Part shown: positions 22,774 through 30,189 of the stretch, piece after piece
How the letters are laid out: each line of letters starts with the position of its first letter
Numbering within the stretch: the stretch's first letter is position 1
NCBI RefSeq assembly: GCF_900129935.1
Contig: NZ_FQXJ01000005.1
Span: 186,001-250,000, forward strand
DNA from: Desulfosporosinus lacus DSM 15449
GTDB lineage: Bacteria > Bacillota > Desulfitobacteriia > Desulfitobacteriales > Desulfitobacteriaceae
DNA: 64,000 nucleotides
Direction: 5' to 3'
Program-made: the position numbers and the translations under genes
The notes under the pieces: model-generated
The model's input: the letters and a program-made list of their open reading frames with translations, nothing else
Told to the model about the DNA's origin: nothing
Databases searched by the model: none

Positions 22774-23124
22774 TTAACCAACTCCATTTTTATTTGTAAT
22801 TACATTGAAGCGTCCACTTGGATTACTAGGATTCATAGGCCTGTATCCGGCTTTCACCATGGCCCCAGCGAATGCTCCCGAGTAAAGGTAAATACCAGTC
22901 GCTCTTTGGAAATCTGTCTTCAGTCCATAAACAGATCGTCTTGTGGAGGTCCTTTTGCCAGGCAAGATATTGGCAAATATCCATGCATCCAGCACGTCCT
23001 TAACTTCATGCGGTAATTCATTGTAAATTGAGGGATTGTCGCATCTGTCAAAGCGACTTTCTATCCATTCCTTCATTCCGTTACGTATCGATACCTCGCT
23101 GAACATACCTGGCCTATACTGCAT
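22774..23124 (-). CDS. hypothetical phage protein, 116 aa
   Basis: Not recognised. It contains WIESRFDRCDNPSIYNELPH and YGLKTDFQRATGIYLYSGAF, with a C-terminal KAGYRPMNPSNPSGRFNV. ATG 23124 follows GGAGGGGAG and is preferred over 23139. The layout resembles small recombination or DNA-binding proteins of phage replication modules, but no motif decides it. Confidence 0.5.
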   Translation of the reverse strand: MQYRPGMFSEVSIRNGMKEWIESRFDRCDNPSIYNELPHEVKDVLDAWIFANILPGKRTSTRRSVYGLKTDFQRATGIYLYSGAFAGAMVKAGYRPMNPSNPSGRFNVITNKNGVG

Positions 23125-23147
23125 TTTTCTCCCCTCCATAAAGCATA

Positions 23148-23612
23148 TCAGCCGTTCGCTGCCTGCTCATTTCCGTAATACTCCGAAATGGGTGGAATTC
23201 GAAACTCTGATTGGTCTTCCTTAAGCGCTTTCCCGTCATAGGCCCAAGGTAAACCAGCTTTGCACTCACAATGGTAAAGGTATTCATACGGCATCATGTT
23301 CACTGTGCGGAGCTTTATAAGAAATCCTCTTCCCCCACAGACTGCGCAATTATTCTCTAGCGCAACCGGTAGCCTCATGCTTTGCTTCTTTTTAATCACT
23401 TGATAAGTCTCATAGAATTCTGCGATACTTGGAAGGAATTTATTGACTAATATCAATTTATCGATAGCCTTTTTCATCGCTTCATAATCAAGGTCTTGGA
23501 ATTTTTCAACGTACAATGATCGTTTAAGGCTTCCGCTTTCTCCTGTAAAACCCGTATTCGCAAAAATTGCACTGATCTTCTTAACGAGGCTTTGTGCTTC
23601 GATCTGCGTCAA
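23148..23612 (-). CDS. helicase loader/inhibitor-like protein with zinc ribbon (G39P-like)
   Basis: The N-terminal 90 residues (EAQSLVKKISAIFANTGFTG, DYEAMKKAIDKLI, FLPSIAEFYETYQ) resemble the N-terminal domain of G39P-type replicative helicase loaders. The C-terminal half holds a ribbon CAVCGGRGF and YHCECKAG. TTG 23612 is preferred because AAAAGGAG lies just before it. It lies in the replication module; it would load or inhibit a replicative helicase. Confidence 0.6.
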   Translation of the reverse strand: MTQIEAQSLVKKISAIFANTGFTGESGSLKRSLYVEKFQDLDYEAMKKAIDKLILVNKFLPSIAEFYETYQVIKKKQSMRLPVALENNCAVCGGRGFLIKLRTVNMMPYEYLYHCECKAGLPWAYDGKALKEDQSEFRIPPISEYYGNEQAANG

Positions 23613-23630
23613 TTTCCTCACTCCTTTTAA

Positions 23631-23849
23631 TCAAGAGCCAATTTTCCACTTGAATTGCTTAAAGCATTCTGCTTTCCTTGATTCCTCAATAAATCCATCG
23701 TCATCCATATCCATTACTAAGATTTCGCCCTGGTCTGTTAGCGCAAGGCATAAAACATTTAAATGCTCTTCTTTGGTCATGTTGTAAGTTGCATATAAAT
23801 TGCTTGGAGCTGGCATGATTTGAATTACCTTGCCCTTCATACCCATCAT
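23631..23849 (-). CDS. hypothetical phage protein, 72 aa
   Basis: Not recognised. It has a strand-rich core KVIQIMPAPSNLYATYNMTK and an acidic loop VMDMDDDGFIEESRK. It begins behind AAAGGTGTGAGG and lies upstream of the G39P-like gene. A terminator and a KTR-type ribbon gene lie on its upstream side. Confidence 0.5.
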   Translation of the reverse strand: MMGMKGKVIQIMPAPSNLYATYNMTKEEHLNVLCLALTDQGEILVMDMDDDGFIEESRKAECFKQFKWKIGS

Positions 23850-23880
23850 TTCCTCACACCTTTTTTAATAATTTGATATA

Positions 23881-23920
23881 AAAAAGCCTGGCGACAGATT
23901 ATTAATCTATCAGCCAGGCT
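23881..23920 (-). terminator. leftward terminator in the replication module
   Basis: On the minus strand AGCCTGGC and GCCAGGCT flank a long AT-rich loop and are followed by TTTTTTA. It follows the KTR-type zinc-ribbon gene. Confidence 0.65.
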
Positions 23921-23940
23921 CAAAGGCTCTGCGGCTCATA

Positions 23941-24108
23941 TTAGACACTTGTTAAAATCTTTGTTTTTCCATCTTCAAATATCAGGATTGTTTGTTTACA
24001 CATTCGACATTTCTGCTCAATCCCTTTACCCATAATAAACGTATTCGCGTTGAGCTTAAAAAGCTTAATATTTCCTTTGCACGTTGGACAACAAATCCAT
24101 TCTCCCAC
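23941..24108 (-). CDS. cysteine-rich zinc-ribbon protein, KTR-like, 55 aa
   Basis: GTG 24108 opens GEWICCPTCKGNIKLFKL, followed by KGIEQKCRMCKQTILIFED and KTKILTSV. Two CxxC pairs 28 residues apart and the W-I-C-CP start resemble the cysteine-rich KTR family, small zinc proteins of phages and ICEs. The ribosome binding site AGGTG is modest. A strong terminator follows. Confidence 0.6.
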   Translation of the reverse strand: MGEWICCPTCKGNIKLFKLNANTFIMGKGIEQKCRMCKQTILIFEDGKTKILTSV

Positions 24109-24177
24109 GTTTCTCAGCACCTTTTTTTATTTATTACTTTGACTATATAGAGCATTTTGCCCTTTATTTTGTTAGTG

Positions 24178-24206
24178 GCCCCGGAGCCAAGCAAAAACCC
24201 CGGGGC
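24178..24206. terminator. GC-rich hairpin
   Basis: GCCCCGG (24178-24184) pairs with CCGGGGC (24200-24206). On the plus strand it is followed by TATTTTG. It separates the RHH-like gene from the small ribbon gene. Confidence 0.5.
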
Positions 24207-24282
24207 TATTTTGAGGAGGAAGCAAAATGCTTAAAACCGAAAGGTGGAGCCAACACCCCTCGGGGTTAAGTGTAGTTAATTT

Positions 24283-24972
24283 TTAATCTTTCTGCCATCC
24301 GGCAAGCTCTTCAGGAGTTACAGTCTCTTCCCAGTCAAAATTACTTCTTGCCGCCTTGCGTTCGGCTTTCATCTTCTCGATATGTTCCTTTTGTTTTCTT
24401 GCAGCTTCAGGATATTTTTTCTCGATTTCTTCAATTTGTTTTTTTTCTAAGGCCTGACGTTCAAGTTCTTGTTTATACTCTTCAGATTCACGCCAGGTGT
24501 CACCGGCACGGTATTTGATCAATAAAGCCTTTTCCCTTGAATGAAGTGTGCCGTACTTCTCCTCATTTAAGGCCTGCTCAACTAATTTTCTCTCATACTT
24601 TATGACGTATTGATCCTTAAGGCTGTTGAATAACTCTTCTCCGGTTACCGATCGGCGCTCAATACCATCTCCAATTAGCATGAATTCGTCTAGTAGCTTA
24701 GTACTATTCCCATATACCTCATAGTGGGCTGCTTCATCAGCCATCCTTTTGATAATCATGTTCTGCAATACCAACCATTCTGGAATATGCAAACCCTCTG
24801 AGTAGCCCTGAATTCTCTTAAGAAAAACCTCATCAAAATTCATCATCATACTTACACCCTTCATGATGAGCTCTGATTTATTCATTCCTAATTTCTTGGC
24901 CTTAGCCTCTATGTCCGATAAACCATATCCGGTCCCATCGGGTATCCTTACGTTAATTTTGTTGTCTTCCAT
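24283..24972 (-). CDS. ribbon-helix-helix-like protein with coiled C-terminus, 229 aa
   Basis: The N-terminus KINVRIPDGTGYGLSDIEAK, then LGMNKSELIMKGVSMMM, looks like a ribbon-helix-helix DNA-binding segment (strand, helix, S-E-L helix). A long charged helical part (RQALEKKQIEEIEKKYPEAA) follows and is probably coiled coil. ATG 24972 follows AAGGG. I cannot name the family; a phage DNA-binding protein is likely, given its place beside the primase and the repeat cluster. Confidence 0.55.
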   Translation of the reverse strand: MEDNKINVRIPDGTGYGLSDIEAKAKKLGMNKSELIMKGVSMMMNFDEVFLKRIQGYSEGLHIPEWLVLQNMIIKRMADEAAHYEVYGNSTKLLDEFMLIGDGIERRSVTGEELFNSLKDQYVIKYERKLVEQALNEEKYGTLHSREKALLIKYRAGDTWRESEEYKQELERQALEKKQIEEIEKKYPEAARKQKEHIEKMKAERKAARSNFDWEETVTPEELAGWQKD

Positions 24973-25090
24973 CTTTATCACGCCCTTATGTTATTTATCT
25001 ATATCCATTATATATCCAATATGTATCCATTGTCAATATTTTATAAATTTATTATGTGAAACCGATATCTTCCTGCGAGACACCCCGCCT

Positions 25091-25373
25091 GTCTCCACCC
25101 TTACCCCTTGGAGTCTCCACTCTGACGCAAGGGCTTGTCCTTACTCCTGCAAGGGATTGAGCCCCTTTTCTCCCCTGTCTCCACTCTAAAAAAATAGGGT
25201 GACTATATAAAAGGGGTATGTGTTGAGTTGATGTGTTAGAGACAACAACCCTTTGCTAAAGGGAAATGTAGTGGATACAGTGGAGATAGTGGAGACATCT
25301 CTATATATTCTTACTCCCATGCCCTTGCTGGCCTTTTTTCCTGTCTCCACTCCTGTCTCCACTCCGTCTCCAC
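25091..25373. repeat. cluster of GTGGAGAC repeats, candidate phage replication origin
   Basis: GTCTCCAC (GTGGAGAC on the minus strand) occurs at 25091, 25113, 25177, 25343, 25355 and 25366. On the plus strand GTGGAGAT lies at 25280 and GTGGAGAC at 25289, with a related GTGGATAC at 25271. The three rightmost copies are 11-12 bases apart, near one helical turn. The cluster fills the 400-base gap between the primase gene and the RHH-like gene, which otherwise has no supported gene. Confidence 0.6.
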
Positions 25374-25378
25374 TCGCA

Positions 25379-28312
25379 TTAAAGCAGTCCATCGAACTCT
25401 CCTGGGAAAGAGATACATCTTACCTTCGCCCCACCAAATCTTTTCTCAACATCAAATCGAAGTTTTCCTGTCGCATCTACCTTTGAATGAATCTTTCCCT
25501 GATCCGCCCAAGCTCTAATGATCTTCTGTGCCGAAGAATACTTTTCCAAAAAATCATTTACAACGCGTCGGATAATATAAATATTTCCTGCGTCCCTTGT
25601 GCCAATTTTGGTATTCGAGTATGTGGTACTGAACTTCTCGTGATTTTCTCCCAAGTAATCCATAAACTCCAACCAGGCGCGCTCCGACTCACTCGCCTCA
25701 ACGAGCTTTATTAACCGGCTGGCGATAGCTGTCCCCATAGATTTGGTCTCAGCTTGCGCTGTCTCGGTATCTAGTCCAAAAACCCAAACGCTGGAGTAGT
25801 AATCAGCGGTCATAACGCAGGCTAATGCGTCCAATTGGCTGTCTATTTTATCGTTATACTGCTGCTTTATCCAAACTTTGGCCCGACGGTAGTAATCGAT
25901 AATGTCACCATGTTGTGCCTTCATAAGCTCGTTCATGAATGCAATTCCCGCGTGGCCATGGCAATTAGGAAGGAGTCCGTATAGCTGTTGGGATAGTTCC
26001 TTGTTTTCGGCAAGTGGCCCACCATCCAGTTCAATCGTCCTGGTCATAAGACCGTCCATCGAACTGGCATTGGTCAGAGGTCCTTCGCCAGTGGTTAACA
26101 CGATTGTTCTCCACGTGTTTAGTTCCTGGAGTCCAACCTTACCACCTCTGCCCCGCCCTTTACCTTCAGCCAGCATGTACAAAGTACCTGATAAGTCCTG
26201 CTTCTTCAACTGAGACAATACTTCACGCTCGTTAACCCCTAGCGGTAGATCGGAGAATAGACTAGCCCGACGTTCTAATGCTGTCGATGTATTATCGAAA
26301 CTGCTAATGATCACGTTCGGATCACCCCATATCGACATAGCCAACCAGAGCACAGCAGTCTTACCGCCCTGAGAATCACCATGGTTGTGGGTGATAAAGT
26401 TACGTTGCGAGAGAACCTTCAATAGCGGAGCCGCAAACCCAGCTGCTAAGATAAACCTGGCATTAGAGGAGTAATTTCGAACCTCATTGGCGATGTTGCA
26501 CCATTCACCTAAGTCTCCTGCAGTTGAAAACCCTTTCAGTGCGTGTTTACTACCCATATCATCAACATCGATCTCCACGCCCGGAGATAACCCAGGGAAG
26601 ATAAACTCCTTACCTCTCCATCCAAATCTAGAAACCGCCTTTTGAACTGGAATCCACGGATTACAAAATAGGTATTCATCAAAATACTTCGCAAGACATT
26701 TTGCACCCTCCGAACTTACGCTAATCCCCTTATCAGCCAGGGCAATGACCTTTCTAGAGTCTACTGCCATCGATCGCGGGATAACGATGTCCCGCCATCG
26801 GCTCATGTGTTTGTAAGAAATCTTGATACTCTCGGTTTCTGTATCATCATTGAATAACCGCGCTGTAATGACCACAGGGCATCCGCACGCCCGAATGACT
26901 TGGGGACCGAATTCAGTCATCTTAGTAAAATTAATTCCACTGCTCGTGACCTTGTATCCAAATGGAATTTTATCTCCCTGCGTCGGGGAGTCACTTAAAT
27001 CTTCCTCGGGAAGGTCGGGGAATTCTTTAAATAGTTCCTGAAGTTCTTTTTGTGCCTGCTGCTTAATCGCACGCTCAAGGTCCACGAGGTTTATCGTCCC
27101 CTTAAGCTTGTCCTTTGTCTTGGCGTAAAGAGCCGCATCTTGTTTCTTAACGATCGACAAGGCATTCAACATGTCTTCACTGAACACCTTATCCGTACTT
27201 GGTATCCCAAGCATATTAACTTTTGCACGAGCTTGATCATTCTTACCCAAAGAGAAGCTGCAAGGAGACTTAACCCCACACCCATTCGCTGGGCACGAAA
27301 AGCCGTGGTTCGTCTTGATGTAGTCGCAAGTATGCGGATTCATCTTGAGTGCTTCAGAGAGCCTAAAATCAGTTCCCTTCGGAGTATAGCGTCCTTTGTC
27401 TGGTGATGATAACTCGTGACACTTGTCGATCCCATCCGTGCCTCGAACCACGTTGGTCAGCATCGACAGCCATTCACCATATGTTATGGACGATGCGTGG
27501 TGTAGGCAATGCTGCAGGAATTGGCAATTGGCGATCATTAAGTCTGAGCTTCCATCAGTCTCTCGACGCTCAAATGATCCGTGATTGTTACCCGTTAACA
27601 TAGACTTAAAATCTATATCCGGAATAGCATCCTCCAGTTCAGATGGGTCATAACGTAGGCTTTGATCAAACTGTGTAATGTAAACCGGCTGTTTATTACC
27701 GAGTTTATGATTAAGCGTACCTGGTACCCGGAGAACGCGGGATAGGTCTGGGGTTGAATCAAATTTCCATCCACGTTCTGATGCGAGCTTATTGATATAA
27801 GCCTGTAACCGAATCATAAGGTTAGAGGCTCTAAGATTTTCTTCTTGAGTTTCAAATATCCAAGGTTCTTTAAAAAGCCAGTATAGGTGTAATCCATTAC
27901 CTGACCATACGACGATGGACGGTTGGAGGAAATCCGGCAGTATACTTATAGCCTCTTTGACTGTTGCTGGTAAATTAGTTTGTTTATGGGCTGGACCAAG
28001 TATATCCATGTCGGCCCATGCGGACGTAATAAAAGATACGTCATTAGCATGGAGCCTTTTATCAGCTTCTATCTCATGCGTTGACCCGCCAAGCCCAAAG
28101 TACACGTCTCGCTCATCCTGAATTGCATGCGCAGCGTTCGCCATCATGTTTAAATCGTCAACGGGAAACGACCATGTCTTCCTGTCTGGTAATGTCCAAA
28201 CATAAACATGGTTACCCGATTCTAGATTATCAAATAGTGCTTTTATGAATTTATGCGTATCTGAAGACTGCCCAGAGCCTGAGTATTGCCCTGTATCTTG
28301 ATCTTGTGCCAT
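25379..28312 (-). CDS. phage primase/helicase with DUF927-like domain, 977 aa
   Basis: Residues about 20-240 resemble a RepB/archaeo-eukaryotic-type primase region: HVYVWTLPDRKTWSFPVDDL, an acidic SAWADMDIL, and WSGNGLHLYWLF. A cysteine cluster (FSCPANGCGVKSPCSF) lies near residue 340. The second half is a DUF927-type helicase with Walker A GDSQGGKTAVLWLA near residue 650 and a DLPLGVNEREVL strand as Walker B-like. It primes and unwinds phage DNA. The stop lies 5 bases from a cluster of GTGGAGAC repeats. Confidence 0.8.
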   Translation of the reverse strand: MAQDQDTGQYSGSGQSSDTHKFIKALFDNLESGNHVYVWTLPDRKTWSFPVDDLNMMANAAHAIQDERDVYFGLGGSTHEIEADKRLHANDVSFITSAWADMDILGPAHKQTNLPATVKEAISILPDFLQPSIVVWSGNGLHLYWLFKEPWIFETQEENLRASNLMIRLQAYINKLASERGWKFDSTPDLSRVLRVPGTLNHKLGNKQPVYITQFDQSLRYDPSELEDAIPDIDFKSMLTGNNHGSFERRETDGSSDLMIANCQFLQHCLHHASSITYGEWLSMLTNVVRGTDGIDKCHELSSPDKGRYTPKGTDFRLSEALKMNPHTCDYIKTNHGFSCPANGCGVKSPCSFSLGKNDQARAKVNMLGIPSTDKVFSEDMLNALSIVKKQDAALYAKTKDKLKGTINLVDLERAIKQQAQKELQELFKEFPDLPEEDLSDSPTQGDKIPFGYKVTSSGINFTKMTEFGPQVIRACGCPVVITARLFNDDTETESIKISYKHMSRWRDIVIPRSMAVDSRKVIALADKGISVSSEGAKCLAKYFDEYLFCNPWIPVQKAVSRFGWRGKEFIFPGLSPGVEIDVDDMGSKHALKGFSTAGDLGEWCNIANEVRNYSSNARFILAAGFAAPLLKVLSQRNFITHNHGDSQGGKTAVLWLAMSIWGDPNVIISSFDNTSTALERRASLFSDLPLGVNEREVLSQLKKQDLSGTLYMLAEGKGRGRGGKVGLQELNTWRTIVLTTGEGPLTNASSMDGLMTRTIELDGGPLAENKELSQQLYGLLPNCHGHAGIAFMNELMKAQHGDIIDYYRRAKVWIKQQYNDKIDSQLDALACVMTADYYSSVWVFGLDTETAQAETKSMGTAIASRLIKLVEASESERAWLEFMDYLGENHEKFSTTYSNTKIGTRDAGNIYIIRRVVNDFLEKYSSAQKIIRAWADQGKIHSKVDATGKLRFDVEKRFGGAKVRCISFPGEFDGLL

Positions 28313-28335
28313 TGAACACCGTCTCCTTAGGGTCC

Positions 28336-28458
28336 TTAATTACTCTCTTGGGATTCAAGTAAAAGTTGAGCTTTCTTAAGCCAACGGTTTTGATTATATT
28401 TTCGGACCTTATCCGGATTCTTCTTTCTCCATGCCCTATCATATTCAAGCTTTCTCTT
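28336..28458 (-). CDS. possible small coding frame without a usual start codon
   Basis: Between the primase gene and the gene at 28468 the minus strand has an open frame reading KRKLEYDRAWRKKNPDKVRK, then YNQNRWLKKAQLLLESQESN and stop. The YDRxWRKKNPDKV pattern recalls small proteins seen in phage replication modules. No ATG, GTG or TTG lies in it after the upstream TAA, so it is either a remnant or uses an unusual start. Confidence 0.3.
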   Translation of the reverse strand, partial: KRKLEYDRAWRKKNPDKVRKYNQNRWLKKAQLLLESQESN

Positions 28459-28467
28459 TTATCTTGG

Positions 28468-28725
28468 CTATGTGGTTGAGCTTATAACGCCACAATCAAC
28501 AACGATATCCACCATCTCTTTAACCGTTGCTACTATGTCATAGATGTCAGAATACTCCTTTGGCAATTCCTCGATTGCTACCTTGGATAAATCCTTAGCG
28601 GTCATCCAGTCTTCGAGCAGTGATAGAAAACTCTCGTACAGTTGACACTCATCGCCGTTATAAGTGGTTAATGAACGAGTCCATATGTCCTTGGGGCACA
28701 TACAGCATTCACAGTGGTACTCCAT
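28468..28725 (-). CDS. hypothetical phage protein, 85 aa
   Basis: Not recognised. It is acidic with an N-terminal cysteine cluster (MEYHCECCMCPKDIW) and helical remainder (LEDWMTAKDLSKVAIEEL, DIVATVKEMVDIVVD). It follows GGGGAG and lies between an HTH gene and the primase gene, early in the leftward replication transcript. Confidence 0.5.
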   Translation of the reverse strand: MEYHCECCMCPKDIWTRSLTTYNGDECQLYESFLSLLEDWMTAKDLSKVAIEELPKEYSDIYDIVATVKEMVDIVVDCGVISSTT

Positions 28726-28749
28726 TTATTCTCCCCTCCCATTAACTAT

Positions 28750-28986
28750 CTAAGTTGTTATTCTCCGAACTGTGCCGTATGGTTGCTTTACTTCTTCGGT
28801 GATCGGCGGGTTTTCTAAAAACTGTGACAAAGAATCGAGATCAATTAAATATCTATTCCCCGCTCTATGACATTTGAGTTTGCCAGACTTTACGAGTTGC
28901 CTAAGCCACCACTCTGAAAAGCATGATCCTGGATCCTGCTCTTTTATAGTTTGGATAGCTTGCTTGATTGTTCTCATTTTAGCCAT
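28750..28986 (-). CDS. HTH excisionase-like protein, 78 aa
   Basis: An HTH_17-like protein: TIKQAIQTIKEQDPGSCFSE, then WWLRQLVKSGKLKCHRAGNR and YLIDLDSLSQFLENP. The start overlaps the stop of the XRE gene by 8 bases. Its position after the XRE gene in the lysogeny/early region and divergent from the integrase side makes it a candidate directionality factor or regulator of this phage. Confidence 0.7.
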   Translation of the reverse strand: MAKMRTIKQAIQTIKEQDPGSCFSEWWLRQLVKSGKLKCHRAGNRYLIDLDSLSQFLENPPITEEVKQPYGTVRRITT

Positions 28987-29197
28987 GATGCAACCCCCCT
29001 TCTAGTTCAGGCCAGATTTCTATTTCAGTTACCCCAAGAGCTTCTGATATTTTTTTCCTCCAACCAGGATAGGCAAATATTTTCCCGTTTTCCAATCTAG
29101 AAATGTCCGCCGGGTTTACATCTGCCCTCTTTGATAATTGAAACTGAGATAACCCCTTAAACTCTCGCATCTCCTTGAGATTATTAGTCATTGTCAT
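28979..29197 (-). CDS. XRE-type phage regulator, 72 aa
   Basis: The Cro/C1-type HTH spans LKEMREFKGLSQFQLSKRAD, then VNPADISRLENGKIFAYPGW. ATG 29197 follows GGGGGTTGGG and is preferred over 29239. It diverges from the 293-residue gene at 29306 across 108 bases that hold a plausible control region. It is probably the Cro-like or repressor switch of the prophage. An ATTGTACC on the minus strand at about 29240 may be part of its operator (weak). Confidence 0.75.
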   Translation of the reverse strand: MTMTNNLKEMREFKGLSQFQLSKRADVNPADISRLENGKIFAYPGWRKKISEALGVTEIEIWPELEGGLHHG

Positions 29198-29305
29198 TTT
29201 ACCCAACCCCCTTGCAACTTGCCTTGGTCTTGAGTACATGGTACAATAAATAAGTTATGTAATTCAATTTTTTATACTAACAAATTAACCTAACGAGGTG
29301 TAGTT

Positions 29306-30187
29306 ATGAATGATTTTGACAGTTTTTTAGAAAATGTTGAGCAAGACCTAGGATCATTAACTGAAATTAATAAACCAACCTATTATTTTGAAGAATACCA
29401 ACAAGTTCTATTTAGCGACTCAAGTATTGTCAATAGGAAATTATTGTATCTTGTCGGATCAAAAGCAGTTACTCAGCCAAAAAGCATTGCGTTTAATAAA
29501 TCAGAACTGCTAATTGACTTGATCAATCTAGGTATGGAATTTGAAAAAAAATACGGCCAGAATGATGAATTTGCCTACGCAAACGAAATAATAAATTTTT
29601 GTAAAAAATATGGACATCCCTTTGAGAGTGAATACTTTAGAAAAAACGCCTACAAGGATAAAAACGGAGAATTTCAAAATATTCATAATTATATTGATCT
29701 AAGCGGGAGGAAGCCTCCTACCGGCTATAGTGCTTTTGAAGTAAGAGAATTCAGACGACATGTTTTTATGTTGTATGATACTTTTCAGCTATGGTATGGA
29801 CTTTTCTTTGATGATCTTCGAAGGGTAATAAAATATTCTCATGATCATTCTTTTACTATTGATGCCAGTAACATCGATGAAAAAATTCGCACCTTAAAAG
29901 AATTGTTGCCTTTCAAATTGCTTAAATTAAGTGTTTTTCTGAAATACAACGAAAAAAATGATTCTTATTATATTGAACCGCATGCCGGAAACATCTTCGA
30001 AGTGGCAAAGTTTCAGTTTGCTATGTTAGTACTCGGGAAAAGTGAAAAAGGCGTAAAGTTTTGCACAACTTGCGGCAATCCTTTTGAATTCACGCATGGT
30101 AATACAAAAAACTGTCCGAAATGCGTGAATGAGTATCAAAAGAATCTAATGAGAAAAAGAAGGGCTGAAAAGAAAGGCGGTCGTTAA
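29306..30187 (+). CDS. hypothetical protein with C-terminal zinc-finger, 293 aa
   Basis: Function not known. The first 230 residues are AT-rich-coded, helical and charged with no motif that I recognise. The C-terminal 60 residues form a zinc-binding module (GVKFCTTCGNPFEFTHGNTKNCPKCVNEYQK) and a basic tail (LMRKRRAEKKGGR), similar in layout to CGNR-type fingers. ACGAGGTG precedes ATG 29306. It lies next to the integrase (2 bases between stop and start) and divergent from the XRE gene, the usual place of a lysogeny-maintenance gene. Confidence 0.6.
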   Translation: MNDFDSFLENVEQDLGSLTEINKPTYYFEEYQQVLFSDSSIVNRKLLYLVGSKAVTQPKSIAFNKSELLIDLINLGMEFEKKYGQNDEFAYANEIINFCKKYGHPFESEYFRKNAYKDKNGEFQNIHNYIDLSGRKPPTGYSAFEVREFRRHVFMLYDTFQLWYGLFFDDLRRVIKYSHDHSFTIDASNIDEKIRTLKELLPFKLLKLSVFLKYNEKNDSYYIEPHAGNIFEVAKFQFAMLVLGKSEKGVKFCTTCGNPFEFTHGNTKNCPKCVNEYQKNLMRKRRAEKKGGR

Positions 30188-30189
30188 TA

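Noticed and set aside
25091-25373. CRISPR array
   Set aside because: The GTGGAGAC repeats are only 8-12 bases, unevenly spaced and in both orientations, with no spacers of constant length and no cas genes.
25186-25392. 68-residue minus-strand frame with GVETGVETGKK
   Set aside because: The peptide repeats come from the GTGGAGAC DNA repeats, and the frame overlaps the end of the primase gene without its own ribosome binding site.
28251-28448. 65-residue minus-strand frame overlapping the primase start
   Set aside because: The neighbouring frame (EYDRAWRKKNPDKV) reads far more protein-like, and this one overlaps the primase start with no site for initiation.
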